From DASYRM01 sp036004405 (GTDB lineage Bacteria > Acidobacteriota > Vicinamibacteria > Vicinamibacterales > UBA2999), in contig DASYRM010000180.1 of the NCBI GenBank assembly GCA_036004405.1, forward strand, positions 1 through 21,153: a stretch of 21,153 nt of DNA. The letters are read 5' to 3'. Positions 6,728 through 14,294 of this stretch are shown here, piece after piece. The position numbers and the translations under genes are program-made. The notes below the pieces were generated by a model. It worked only from the letters and a program-made list of their open reading frames with translations. It made no database searches and was not told the origin of the DNA. The first letter of the stretch is position 1; every line of letters starts with the position of its first letter.

Positions 6728-7399
6728 TTGTCCAGAACACAGACCGCTGTTCTTCTTTCCGCGGGGCTCGATAGCGCGGTGCTCGCGGCGTCGGAGGCGC
6801 GCACGTCGCGCGTGCAGCCGATCTACGTGAGCACCGGGCTGGCGTGGGAGGCCGAGGAGCTGGCGGCGCTGGAGCGCCTGCGCGCGACGCCGGCCTTTGC
6901 CGGCATGGAGGCCCCGGCGACGCTGACGTTCACCGTGCGCGACCTGTATTCGCCGAATCACTGGGCGCTGCGCGGCGAGCCGCCGGCCTTCGACACCCCG
7001 GACGAGGACGTGTACCTCACCGGCCGCAACGTGATTCTGCTCACCAAGGCCGGCATCTACTGCGCGCAGCAGCGCATCGGGCGTCTGGCACTCGGGCCGC
7101 TCGCGGGCAACCCGTTTCCCGACGCCACTCCCGAGTTCTTTGCCGCGATGGCGCGCGCTCTCTCGCTGGGCCTCGCCCACGACCTGGCGGTGGACACGCC
7201 GCTCGCCCGCATGCACAAGGACGAAGTGATCCGGCTGGGCGTCGAGCTCGGCGTACCGCTCGAGCTCACGCTGTCGTGCATGAACCCGAAGGACGGCGCC
7301 CACTGCGGCCAGTGCAGCAAGTGCCGCGAGCGCCGCGATGCGTTTCACGAGGCTGGCGTGCCCGATCGCACCCGGTATGCTACGGTTCCTGCCCGATGA
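6728..7399 (+). CDS. queC: 7-cyano-7-deazaguanine synthase QueC (divergent)
   Basis: A 223-residue protein of the QueC family, which uses ATP to convert 7-carboxy-7-deazaguanine to preQ0. It has the PP-loop S11-A-G-L-D15-S16; the usual QueC form is SGGLDS, so one Gly is Ala. It also has the segment YLTGRNVILL (family PGRNtifL) and the C-terminal zinc site C184...C193-G-Q-C196-S-K-C199. The start is uncertain: no ATG or GTG lies in frame before the PP-loop, and TTG 6728 gives a normal length. A long open frame upstream is only the antisense of queD. The middle region (RDLYSPNHWALRG) differs from typical QueC, so a diverged clade is likely. Its stop overlaps the next ATG by 4 nt. Confidence 0.85.
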   Translation: MSRTQTAVLLSAGLDSAVLAASEARTSRVQPIYVSTGLAWEAEELAALERLRATPAFAGMEAPATLTFTVRDLYSPNHWALRGEPPAFDTPDEDVYLTGRNVILLTKAGIYCAQQRIGRLALGPLAGNPFPDATPEFFAAMARALSLGLAHDLAVDTPLARMHKDEVIRLGVELGVPLELTLSCMNPKDGAHCGQCSKCRERRDAFHEAGVPDRTRYATVPAR

Positions 7400-7782
7400 A
7401 ACGCGCGCGCCTGATTCTCGGCATCCTCGCCGGCGTGATCCTCCTCGCCAGCAGCGTGGCGCATACGTGGCTGGGATCGAAGAGCCTGGCGGAGCAGCTG
7501 TCACATACCAACGTCCCGCCCGACCTGCAGGCCAGTCTCCACATCGGCTGGGTGTTTGGCGGCGCGGCCATGGTGATCCTCGGCATCATCACCGTCGCCA
7601 CGTTCGTGGGACGGCTGCGCGGGGCCAAGCCGCCGCTCCTGCCGGTGGCCGTCACTGCGGTGATCTACATGGCGTTCGGCGCGTGGGCCATCGCGGAGAG
7701 CGGCGGCGACCTGTTCTTCCTCGGCGTGTTCGTGATTCCCGGCGCCCTGCTCGGCATCGCCGCCAACGGCCAGGACAGGTGA
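7396..7782 (+). CDS. Small four-helix membrane protein, unknown function
   Basis: 128 residues with four hydrophobic segments: about 5-24 (LILGILAGVILLASSVAH), 48-70 (IGWVFGGAAMVILGIITVATFV), 79-97 and 104-122. It starts with ATG inside ATGA, overlapping the queC stop, and ends in GTGA overlapping the beta-lactamase start. Translation of the three genes is therefore probably coupled. I do not recognise the family. The short loops and lack of conserved polar residues in the helices argue against a transporter acting alone. Confidence 0.8.
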   Translation: MKRARLILGILAGVILLASSVAHTWLGSKSLAEQLSHTNVPPDLQASLHIGWVFGGAAMVILGIITVATFVGRLRGAKPPLLPVAVTAVIYMAFGAWAIAESGGDLFFLGVFVIPGALLGIAANGQDR

Positions 7783-8579
7783 ACTTCTCGCGACTCGGCG
7801 CCGCATGCCTGCTCGCGACGGCGGCACTCGGGTCACTCGCCCGGGCGGCGACCGAAACGCACCAGTGCGCGCTGATCCAGACCCTCGACGGCTCCGCGCC
7901 GTTCGTGAGCGACGCGGCTGAATGTGTCGTGAAGACGGCCCCGGCGTCCACGTTCAAGGTTCCGCACGCGCTCATCGCGCTCGAGACCGGCGTGGTTGCC
8001 GACCCGCTGGCGCTCGTGCCCTGGGACGGCACGAAATACCCGTTTCCCGCCTGGGAAAAACCGCACTCGCTCGACTCGGCGATGAAGAGCTCGGCGCTGT
8101 GGTTCTACCAGCGAACCGCGCGACTCATCGGGCGCGAGCGCATGCTCGCGTCGCTGAAGCGGCTCGGCTACGGCACGGACTCGTACGAGGGCGAGCAGAC
8201 CACCTTCTGGTTGACCGGCGACCTGGCCGTGTCGCCGCTGGAGCAGCTCGATTTCGTGTCGCGGGTCGTCACATACAGGCTGCCGGCGGAGCGTCGCAAC
8301 ATCGACGCGGTCAAGGCCGCGTTCGTCATGCCGCAAGGGGCGATCACCAACGCCTCGGGCACGCACCCGTTCGCGCTGACGTGGCCCGGACCGCTCGTCG
8401 TCCACGCCAAGACCGGAAACACGACGGTGGCGCGTGAGGGCATCAGCTGGATTGTCGGGTATGTCGAAGCGAACGCGCGCCTCACCGCGTTCGCGGCCCG
8501 CGTTCGCGGCGGGGAGCTGTCGATGCAGGCCGGCGCCGACCTCGCGCTCCGGACGCTGAACGCCCACCGGCCCAGGTAA
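7779..8579 (+). CDS. Class D (OXA-like) serine beta-lactamase
   Basis: A 266-residue exported enzyme with a signal peptide (residues 1-23). Class D motifs are in order: S57-T-F-K60 (nucleophile and carbamylated lysine), S105-A-L (usual S-x-V), Y131-G-T (usual Y/F-G-N), FW144LTG...SPLEQLDF (the tryptophan that stabilises the carbamate) and K211-T-G. The GISWIVGYVE segment matches the class D strand after KTG. Length and motif spacing fit active OXA enzymes, but two motif changes (Val to Leu, Asn to Thr) leave substrate range open; a BlaR-sensor-like or other penicillin-binding role cannot be excluded. GTG 7779 overlaps the preceding TGA. Codon use matches the neighbours and no mobile element is near, so it looks like a resident chromosomal gene. 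Confidence 0.9.
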   Translation: MNFSRLGAACLLATAALGSLARAATETHQCALIQTLDGSAPFVSDAAECVVKTAPASTFKVPHALIALETGVVADPLALVPWDGTKYPFPAWEKPHSLDSAMKSSALWFYQRTARLIGRERMLASLKRLGYGTDSYEGEQTTFWLTGDLAVSPLEQLDFVSRVVTYRLPAERRNIDAVKAAFVMPQGAITNASGTHPFALTWPGPLVVHAKTGNTTVAREGISWIVGYVEANARLTAFAARVRGGELSMQAGADLALRTLNAHRPR

Positions 8580-8632
8580 CCCAACCAGCCGCCGCGGCGT
8601 ATCGTCTACCGGCAGAGAGCCCAGGAGGGGTC

Positions 8633-8884
8633 ATGAAGCTGAAGATTCGCCTCGTCGCCTTGGCAGCGTTCTTCGTCGTGCTGCTCGGCGTGGCGGCGTG
8701 GAGCCGCGCCCAGACGGCCATCGTGCCGAATCCGGTGCCGCCAGTCGTGCTTGCCGGACCCGACGTCGGGTTCAGGATGACCGGCGTGAAACGCGGCACG
8801 CCGGTCGGCCAGCTCGTCGTGCGGATCAACGGCGAGTGGAAGGTGGTCGAGTTCAGCTCCACCGCCCTGTCGCTGGCCAAGTAG
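8633..8884 (+). CDS. Small secreted or membrane-anchored protein, unknown
   Basis: 83 residues with a clear N-terminal signal sequence (MKLKIRLVALAAFFVVLLGV, ending WSRAQ) and a polar C-terminal part of about 55 residues (RMTGVKRGTPVGQLVVRINGEWKVVEFSS). The ATG has a strong Shine-Dalgarno (AGGAGGGG, about 5 nt upstream), which supports real translation. No family is recognised. The short mature part, with a central GEWKVVEF strand, may form a small beta domain. It ends at the TAG just before the palindrome at 8897. Confidence 0.75.
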   Translation: MKLKIRLVALAAFFVVLLGVAAWSRAQTAIVPNPVPPVVLAGPDVGFRMTGVKRGTPVGQLVVRINGEWKVVEFSSTALSLAK

Positions 8885-8896
8885 CGTTGGGCCTGC

Positions 8897-8926
8897 AGGC
8901 GCACCTAAAGGTGCGCCTCTACGTAC
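8897..8926 (+). repeat. Dispersed palindrome with CTACGTAC tail between convergent genes
   Basis: Arms AGGCGCACCT (8897-8906) and AGGTGCGCCT (8909-8918) pair perfectly around AA, followed directly by CTACGTAC (8919-8926). The stem sequence is unrelated to the copies at 5559 and 15966, but the layout and tail are the same. A second small palindrome, GCCTGCAGGC, precedes it at 8891-8900. It sits between convergent stop codons (8884 and 8932) and is a likely bidirectional terminator. Confidence 0.75.
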
Positions 8927-8931
8927 ACTCT

Positions 8932-9579
8932 CTATTGCAGGTGGATGATCCCGCGCCTCAGGGCTACCGGGATCACCGCCGCGCGGTCGCTCACCCCGAG
9001 CTTGGCGAGGATGTTCTTCACGTGCACCTTCGCCGTCTGCTCGCTGATGCCGAGCGTGACCGCAATCTCCTTGTTCCGCATGCCCTCGGCGATGAGCCGT
9101 ACCACCTCGACTTCGCGCGGCGTGAGCGGCGGCTGCTTCAGGCGCCCGGCGAGCGCCGCTTCGACGTCGCGGCCGAGCGGCTTGCCGCCGGAATGCACTT
9201 CGCGGATCACGCGCACGAGATCCTCCGAGAGCGCGTCCTTCAAGAGATAGGTGGCCGCCCCGGCCTCGAGCGCGCGGTAGATGTCCTCGTCGCCCTGGTA
9301 CATCGTGAGGACGACAATCCGCGCGTGCGGATCGCTCTGCCGGATCTTCCGGATCGCATCCAGACCGCTCACGCCCGGCAGCTGCAGGTCCATCAGCGTG
9401 ACATCCGGTTTCATCCGGACCACCTGATCGATCGCCTGTTCGCCGTTGGTGGCCGATCCCACCACCTCCATGTCGGCCTGGCGGCCGATGAGGAGTGCGA
9501 GCCCCTCCAGCATCACACGATGGTCGTCCACACAGAACACTCGAATTCGCTGGCCCGATTCCGCCATGATCTGATCCAT
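8932..9579 (-). CDS. NarL/FixJ-type response regulator
   Basis: 215 residues: a receiver domain (about 11-128) with acidic pair D18-D19, phospho-acceptor D64 (TLMDLQLPG), T92 and K114, then a LuxR-type helix-turn-helix (about 150-212; LTPREVEVVRLIAEGMRNKEIA...TAKVHVKNILAKLGV). It should be phosphorylated by the kinase encoded 8 nt upstream. ATG 9579 is favoured by the Shine-Dalgarno AGGGAG just before it; a second ATG lies at 9567. The frame stays open further upstream only as antisense to the kinase gene. Target genes are unknown. Confidence 0.94.
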   Translation of the reverse strand: MDQIMAESGQRIRVFCVDDHRVMLEGLALLIGRQADMEVVGSATNGEQAIDQVVRMKPDVTLMDLQLPGVSGLDAIRKIRQSDPHARIVVLTMYQGDEDIYRALEAGAATYLLKDALSEDLVRVIREVHSGGKPLGRDVEAALAGRLKQPPLTPREVEVVRLIAEGMRNKEIAVTLGISEQTAKVHVKNILAKLGVSDRAAVIPVALRRGIIHLQ

Positions 9580-9587
9580 GCTCCCTC

Positions 9588-12506
9588 TCAAACCGTCGGT
9601 ACGACCGCTTCCACGAGCGTTCCACGTCCCGGCGCCGAATCGATCCGCACGCGCCCTTTGACCTGTTCGGCCCGTTCGCGCATGCTGATCAGCCCATAGT
9701 GCCCGTTGGCCTCCGCGAGGCTGTCGGGATCGAACCCGCACCCGTCGTCGCTGACGCGCAGCCGTGTATGGCTCTCGTCGTAGGCGATCTCCATGTCGAC
9801 CCGCGTGGCGCGGCCGTGTTGGACGGCGTTGTTCACCGCCTCCTGACCGATCAGCAGCAGCTGCTCCTCGACTACCGGTGCGCACCGGTGCGGGGTACCG
9901 GTGACCGTGAAGTCGAGCGTCACCGGCCGCTCACCAATCGCGCGCCGCCCCGCCTGCTTCAGCGCGTTCGGCAGATCCGACTGCGCCAGCCGCGGCGAGC
10001 GCAAATCCCAGATCGACTGCCGGGCCTCGCGGATGTACTCCTCGACCATCCGCCGCATCTTCACCACGCGGCCACGCGCCGACTCACGATTAGCGTCCTC
10101 GAGCGTGTGCGACAGGTCGTCCACCTGGAGCGCCAGGCCGGCCAGCCCCTGCAGCAGCGTGTCGTGGATGGCGCGGCTCATGCGGATCCGTTCAGCGAGC
10201 ACGAGGGCGAACTGCCGGCGGACGCTGCGCACCCGCAACCGCCAGACCGCGGCCACGACCAGCCCCGCCATCGTCGTCATCAGCGCGGCAAACCAGCGCG
10301 TTTGATAGAACATCGGCTCGACGCCGAAGCTCCAGGTCGCCCCAGGCGTCCAGACGCCGTCGCCGTTGGTGGCCTCGACCACGAAGCGGTACTGCTGCGG
10401 CGGCAGGTTCGTGTAGATCGCCTCGCGGCTGGCGCCCGCGTCGATCCAGTCGTGATCGAAGCCGTCGAGCCGGTAGCGGAACCGGATGCGCGTCGGATCG
10501 GTGAGCGTGAGCGCCGTGAACGCAATGTGCAGGTGAGACGTCTGTGACGGCGCGAAGAGTCCCGACTGCGGATCGTACTTCTGCGCGTCGGCCGTCACCG
10601 ATTCGATGCGCACCGGCGGCATCACCGGCGGCGGACCGACGCGCTCGGTGTCCACGATCGTGAGCCCGCCGCTGGTCACGAACCAGATCCGTCCGTCCGC
10701 GGCCCGTACGCCGGTGCAGGTGCCCTCGGCAACCGGGATGCCGGCCACGCCGTCGGCGGCATTGAAGAAGCGGTAGCGCAGCTTTCTGATGTCGCTGGTA
10801 CGGGCGGCGTCGACGAACTGTGCTTTCTCGAGACGGATGATGCCGGTGCCGATGCCGATCCAGAGCTGACCGGTCTTGTCTTCGACGATGCTCTTCACGC
10901 TGCCGGGGAAACCCTGCGCCCGGGTGAGGCTGACGACTTCGCTGCCGTCCATCCGGCTCATGCCGTCGTCGCCGCCGATCCAGAGCACGCCTTCACGGTC
11001 TTCGTACAGACGGACCGCGCCGCCAATCGGCAGCTGCCGGACCGTGAGCCCGCCTTTCACGTCGCGCACGGCCAGCTGCCCGTCTCCGGCACCGAACCAT
11101 ACCCGTCCGTTCCGATCGGTGTGAACCGAGCGGACGTTGGTGCGGAACGGCTCGGGCAGCTCGTCCACCGGCAGCAGCCTGCCGCCGCGCCAGTGGTGCA
11201 GGCGGAAGAAGAAGTCGCGCAGCCACACGTCCTCACCGGCGGTGGCGATGGCGAAGATGCGCGGCAGGTTGGCGTCCTTGGGCAGCGGGAGCCTGGTGAA
11301 GCGGCCCTTCTCGTAGATCGCGACGCCAAGTTCGGTGGCGATCCACAGCTCGCCGCGCGGTCCGGCGTGGAGCGCCAGCACCACCGAGCCGGGCAGGCCA
11401 TCCGCCTCGGTGAAAAGCCGGCGCTCGCCGCCGGAGAAGCGCGTGAGACCAGATGACGTCCCGACCCACATCGCTCCGTCGGGGGTGACTTCCAGCGCGC
11501 GCGACACGCCGAAGTCGCGCAGCGGGGTGACCCGGTGCGGCGACAGCCGCTGCAGCCCGCCGGGCGTGCCCAGCCAGATGTTGCCTTCCGGATCCTCGAG
11601 CAACGCCTGCACCGCCTCGCTCGCCAGGCCGTCGCGCATCGTGGCCACGGCAATCGACGGCGCGCCTGCTTCCGGGTTGGCGACCACGCGCCAGAGCCCC
11701 TGTCCCTGCGTGGCCACCCACATCGCGCCGCGGCGATCGTGAAGCAGCTGCACGCCCCATCCGTGCAGCGATTCCGCGCCCGCCGGCAGCGGGCCTGTAT
11801 CGAGCCGATGGAAGCCGTCGTGGAAATCGCTCACCCACACCGCGCCGGCGCGATCGCGGGTGAAACTGAAATGGACGTTGCTCGCCACCTCCACATGGGC
11901 CACGAGCTCGAAGCCGGCGTCGGGCGACGCGCGGCGATAGACGCCCATCGGCGTGGCGGCGAGCAGCCGGCCCTCGCCGTCTTCGTAGACGCCGATCACC
12001 GACGATGACGCGGGGTCGCCGACCTCGACCTTCTCCCATCGCGTGCCGGTGAAGCGGAAGAGGCCGGAGAGCGTGCCGGCCCAGATGACGCCCTTTTGAT
12101 CCTGGTAGAACGACGCGGCCAGCGTGTTGGGCAGCCCCTCCGCCGCACCGAAGAGCGTGGTGCGCCCGTTGTGCAGACGCGCAATCGGCGTCGCGCTCGA
12201 GAGACCGACCCAGAGGCTGCCGTCGCGGGCGTTCAACAGCGACCACACCGACGTGGGGAGATGGCTCGCGTCCCAGGGGACGAAGCGAAGACCATCGAAG
12301 CGGACGAGACCTGTCTCGAGGCCGAGCCACAGGTAGCCTTCGCCGCTCTGCGCCATCGCGCGAATGCGACCAGCCGGCAGTCCTTCTTTCTCGGTCCATG
12401 TGGTGACCGAGTAGCCGGACAGGCCTCCGCCCGTGTCGGCGCCGGCCGTCGCGGGCCAGGCGAGCAGACAGAGGAAAAGCGCAGCGCGAACGTGGCGCAC
12501 AGTCAT
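9588..12506 (-). CDS. Hybrid-propeller sensor histidine kinase (Reg_prop, Y_Y_Y, HisKA_3)
   Basis: 972 residues. Signal peptide 1-23 (ends TAGAD), then a long periplasmic part made of Reg_prop-type repeats (recurring GxLWxGT/DGxxW units such as YLWLGLETGLVRFDGLRF and NIWLGTPGGLQRL), which fold as two beta-propellers. Next come a Y_Y_Y domain (about 665-735), one membrane helix (about 740-756), HisKA_3 with H781 (AIHDTLLQGL) and a HATPase_c domain (N-box EAVNNAVQHG near 889-898, G-boxes DDGCGF and GHYGLISMRERA). This architecture senses extracellular, often carbohydrate-derived, ligands in Bacteroidota and Acidobacteriota. The ligand here is unknown. ATG 12506 was chosen because it starts the signal peptide. 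The cognate regulator follows after 8 nt. Confidence 0.94.
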   Translation of the reverse strand: MTVRHVRAALFLCLLAWPATAGADTGGGLSGYSVTTWTEKEGLPAGRIRAMAQSGEGYLWLGLETGLVRFDGLRFVPWDASHLPTSVWSLLNARDGSLWVGLSSATPIARLHNGRTTLFGAAEGLPNTLAASFYQDQKGVIWAGTLSGLFRFTGTRWEKVEVGDPASSSVIGVYEDGEGRLLAATPMGVYRRASPDAGFELVAHVEVASNVHFSFTRDRAGAVWVSDFHDGFHRLDTGPLPAGAESLHGWGVQLLHDRRGAMWVATQGQGLWRVVANPEAGAPSIAVATMRDGLASEAVQALLEDPEGNIWLGTPGGLQRLSPHRVTPLRDFGVSRALEVTPDGAMWVGTSSGLTRFSGGERRLFTEADGLPGSVVLALHAGPRGELWIATELGVAIYEKGRFTRLPLPKDANLPRIFAIATAGEDVWLRDFFFRLHHWRGGRLLPVDELPEPFRTNVRSVHTDRNGRVWFGAGDGQLAVRDVKGGLTVRQLPIGGAVRLYEDREGVLWIGGDDGMSRMDGSEVVSLTRAQGFPGSVKSIVEDKTGQLWIGIGTGIIRLEKAQFVDAARTSDIRKLRYRFFNAADGVAGIPVAEGTCTGVRAADGRIWFVTSGGLTIVDTERVGPPPVMPPVRIESVTADAQKYDPQSGLFAPSQTSHLHIAFTALTLTDPTRIRFRYRLDGFDHDWIDAGASREAIYTNLPPQQYRFVVEATNGDGVWTPGATWSFGVEPMFYQTRWFAALMTTMAGLVVAAVWRLRVRSVRRQFALVLAERIRMSRAIHDTLLQGLAGLALQVDDLSHTLEDANRESARGRVVKMRRMVEEYIREARQSIWDLRSPRLAQSDLPNALKQAGRRAIGERPVTLDFTVTGTPHRCAPVVEEQLLLIGQEAVNNAVQHGRATRVDMEIAYDESHTRLRVSDDGCGFDPDSLAEANGHYGLISMRERAEQVKGRVRIDSAPGRGTLVEAVVPTV

Positions 12507-12695
12507 GACGCTGCCGGAGGGGGGCGTCGGATTCTGAATCGGCGTCGAGGCCCCGTCAACCAGCCCGGCCAGCTCCACCACGTTGCATTGAACGAAGCTC
12601 GGCTGGCATACCCAAATGGAGTTAGTCGCGGGAGTCGATCCGGGCGTTTTCCGTTCGACGTGATGATAGATGCCGCTTCCAAGGAGAACATTCGA
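12507..12695. other. Divergent gap upstream of the sensor kinase and DGPF genes
   Basis: This 189-bp gap should hold promoters for both genes, but I see no convincing -35/-10 pair. GATTC-T-GAATC (12530-12540) is a short perfect palindrome 24 bp upstream of the kinase start and could be an operator. No ORF of note is present. Confidence 0.4.
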
Positions 12696-13127
12696 ATGAA
12701 ATTCGTCATTACCGCCCACCCGGGCCCCGAAACCGCCGCCCCGAACCCCGAGGCCCCCTTCGATGAAAAGCTGTTCACCGCCTACATGCAGTTCAACGAG
12801 GAGATGCACCGGGCCGGTGTCCTCGTGGCAGCCGAGGGGCTCAATCCCGCCGGCAAGGGAGCGCGGGTGGAAGTGAAGCGCGGCCGGCGCAGCGTGGTGG
12901 ACGGACCGTTTGCCGAGTCGAAGGAACTGGTCGGCGGGTTCTATGTGCTCGACGTGGCCTCGCTGGACGAGGCGATCGAGTGGGCCATGCGCTGCCCGAC
13001 CGGCCTCGGCTTCGACGACGTGCTGGAGATCCGACAGCTGACGGGCGAAGAGGACATCCCGCCGCAGCTGCTGGAGCTCGTGAAGCGCGCGGCGCCCACA
13101 TGGAGCGCCACGTTCAGCAAGCGTTGA
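12696..13127 (+). CDS. YCII-related / DGPF domain protein
   Basis: 143 residues, one ferredoxin-like YCII/DGPF domain, with the name-giving motif D69-G-P-F72 in VVDGPFAESKELVGGFYVLDV. The family forms dimers and is common in actinobacteria and acidobacteria, often beside ECF sigma factors; no sigma factor is adjacent here. Catalytic function is not established. ATG 12696 is decided by the Shine-Dalgarno AAGGAG at 12681-12686; an in-frame ATG at 12663 would add 11 residues but has no such site. The C-terminal 30 residues (after EIRQLTGEEDIPPQ) are a helical extension. Confidence 0.88.
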   Translation: MKFVITAHPGPETAAPNPEAPFDEKLFTAYMQFNEEMHRAGVLVAAEGLNPAGKGARVEVKRGRRSVVDGPFAESKELVGGFYVLDVASLDEAIEWAMRCPTGLGFDDVLEIRQLTGEEDIPPQLLELVKRAAPTWSATFSKR

Positions 13128-13138
13128 GAGTTGGTGGG

Positions 13139-13189
13139 GGGCCGGCGTTCAGCCGGCCCGTACGTGGCCCGGGTCCTTTGGACCCGGGC
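13139..13189. repeat. Two dispersed palindromes between convergent genes
   Basis: The first has arms GGGCCGGC (13139-13146) and GCCGGCCC (13152-13159), followed by GTACGTGG. The second has arms GCCCGGGTCC (13167-13176) and GGACCCGGGC (13180-13189) around TTT. The second differs from the hairpin at 5614-5636 only in the loop-closing pair, T-A there and C-G here. They lie between the DGPF stop (13127) and the membrane-protein stop (13194), consistent with a bidirectional terminator. Confidence 0.75.
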
Positions 13190-13193
13190 ACAT

Positions 13194-13487
13194 TCACTCG
13201 ACGTCCAGCTCGATGCCGCCCACCATCGACGCCACGACGTTATAGAGCGCGCAGCTGATGAGAGCCCCGACAAACCCGATGCAGGCGTAGAAGATCGGAG
13301 CGATCACGATCGCGCCCACGCCCACGAGGCCGGCAATGCCGGCCGCGACACCGGTCTCGTCGCTGCTGCCGAAAGCGCCGGCCACGGCGGCCAGCGAGAA
13401 CATGCCGCCCACGATCAGGCCGAGAACCGCGTAGAGCACGGCGGCGTTCTTGGCAACCGATAGCGGACCCACACGCTTTACGATCAT
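13194..13487 (-). CDS. Small conserved-type membrane protein (two to three helices)
   Basis: 97 residues. After the basic start MIVKRVGPLSVAKNA come helices at about 16-37 (VLYAVLGLIVGGMFSLAAVAGA), 47-66 (GIAGLVGVGAIVIAPIFYAC) and 69-90 (FVGALISCALYNVVASMVGG), ending GGIELDVE. The VKR-x-GPLS start and the ALYN-x-VA-x-x-x-GGIE end look like a conserved family of unknown function (resembling DUF3566-type proteins), recalled and not verified. A strong Shine-Dalgarno (GGAGGAGG) stands about 5 nt upstream of ATG 13487. Confidence 0.82.
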   Translation of the reverse strand: MIVKRVGPLSVAKNAAVLYAVLGLIVGGMFSLAAVAGAFGSSDETGVAAGIAGLVGVGAIVIAPIFYACIGFVGALISCALYNVVASMVGGIELDVE

Positions 13488-13519
13488 CTGTGCCTCCTCC
13501 TATGACGCTGGTGCTGCTT

Positions 13520-13546
13520 CTAGGTTGTTGACCAGGGTCGCCTCAT
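13520..13546 (-). CDS. Possible 8-codon leader peptide
   Basis: ATG 13546 is preceded by GGAGG at a 6-nt spacing and opens an 8-codon frame (MRRPWSTT) that ends 32 nt upstream of the start of the small membrane protein. The ribosome site is as good as those of real genes here. The coding content is too short to judge, so this may be a regulatory upstream ORF or chance. Confidence 0.25.
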   Translation of the reverse strand: MRRPWSTT

Positions 13547-13631
13547 GGTGGACCTCCGTGGTGCTTCGAGGCGAGAGCATACTCGAAGACCAGCCGCGTG
13601 ACTTGCGGACTCGGTTGGGGATGTCACCTGG

Positions 13632-14294
13632 TCAGTTGGCGCCCTTGTGTTGCAGCAGCGGCCATGCGAGATCCCAGTGCATCGGTCCGTAGTACTGCGC
13701 TCGGCGCGCCGCCGATGCGTACTCGTAGCTCTGATCGTCCCGGCTGTCGTGGATGGGCGCCATCGGCAGGATCTGATGGGTGAACTCGTGAACGGCCGTC
13801 CGGCCGATGCCGCGGCCGATGGCGGCCACGAGCTCCGCGCGATCGGCGTCGTCCGGCGCCCACGCCATCGCGCCGTTGGCCAGGAAGTCGAAGCTCACGC
13901 TCCCCGAACCGCCGAAGGCCGCGATCCCGCGCGACTGGCCGGCCACGCCCACCGGACGTTTGAAGCGCAGGTCGCGCACCGCCTGCACGACGCGGAGGGT
14001 GTAGCGCGCGTCGTGGCGATCTGAGATCTCAATCGGCAACCCGTCGAACGCCGCGCGCAGCTCGCGGCGCGCCACCGACTCGATCGTCGCGATCTCGGTT
14101 GCGGTGAGCGGCGCACCCAGGCGATGGGATTCAAACGCGAACGGTGGCTCGAACCAGAAGCCGGCTTCGATCGAGGAAGGGCGCGACCGCGCAAACGCCA
14201 GCAGGCACGCCGCCGCGCCGGCGATCAGGATCGCGACGATGGCGGCCTGTCTCAGGATCTGATCTCCGACGGGCCGCCTGAAGGCGGCCCCCAC
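13632..14294 (-). CDS. Membrane-anchored protein with HExxH motif, putative metalloprotease
   Basis: About 220 residues from GTG 14294. A hydrophobic segment (about 19-34, IVAILIAGAAACLLAF) follows a basic n-region, suggesting export or anchoring. Near the end is H169-E-F-T-H173 (RTAVHEFTHQILPMAPIHDS), a zinc-binding HExxH motif, and H182 or an acidic residue in DSRDDQSYEY could be the third ligand. I do not recognise the family. The start is odd: after the nagA stop no ATG, GTG or TTG is in frame before the hydrophobic segment, so translation should begin inside nagA at GTG 14294, within a copy of the dispersed palindrome, or at CTG 14255. It overlaps nagA by up to 43 nt and is probably co-transcribed with it. 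Confidence 0.72.
   Translation of the reverse strand: MGAAFRRPVGDQILRQAAIVAILIAGAAACLLAFARSRPSSIEAGFWFEPPFAFESHRLGAPLTATEIATIESVARRELRAAFDGLPIEISDRHDARYTLRVVQAVRDLRFKRPVGVAGQSRGIAAFGGSGSVSFDFLANGAMAWAPDDADRAELVAAIGRGIGRTAVHEFTHQILPMAPIHDSRDDQSYEYASAARRAQYYGPMHWDLAWPLLQHKGAN

Noticed and set aside
7779..8579. Acquired resistance cassette
   Set aside because: No integron site, insertion sequence or shift in base composition surrounds the beta-lactamase gene.
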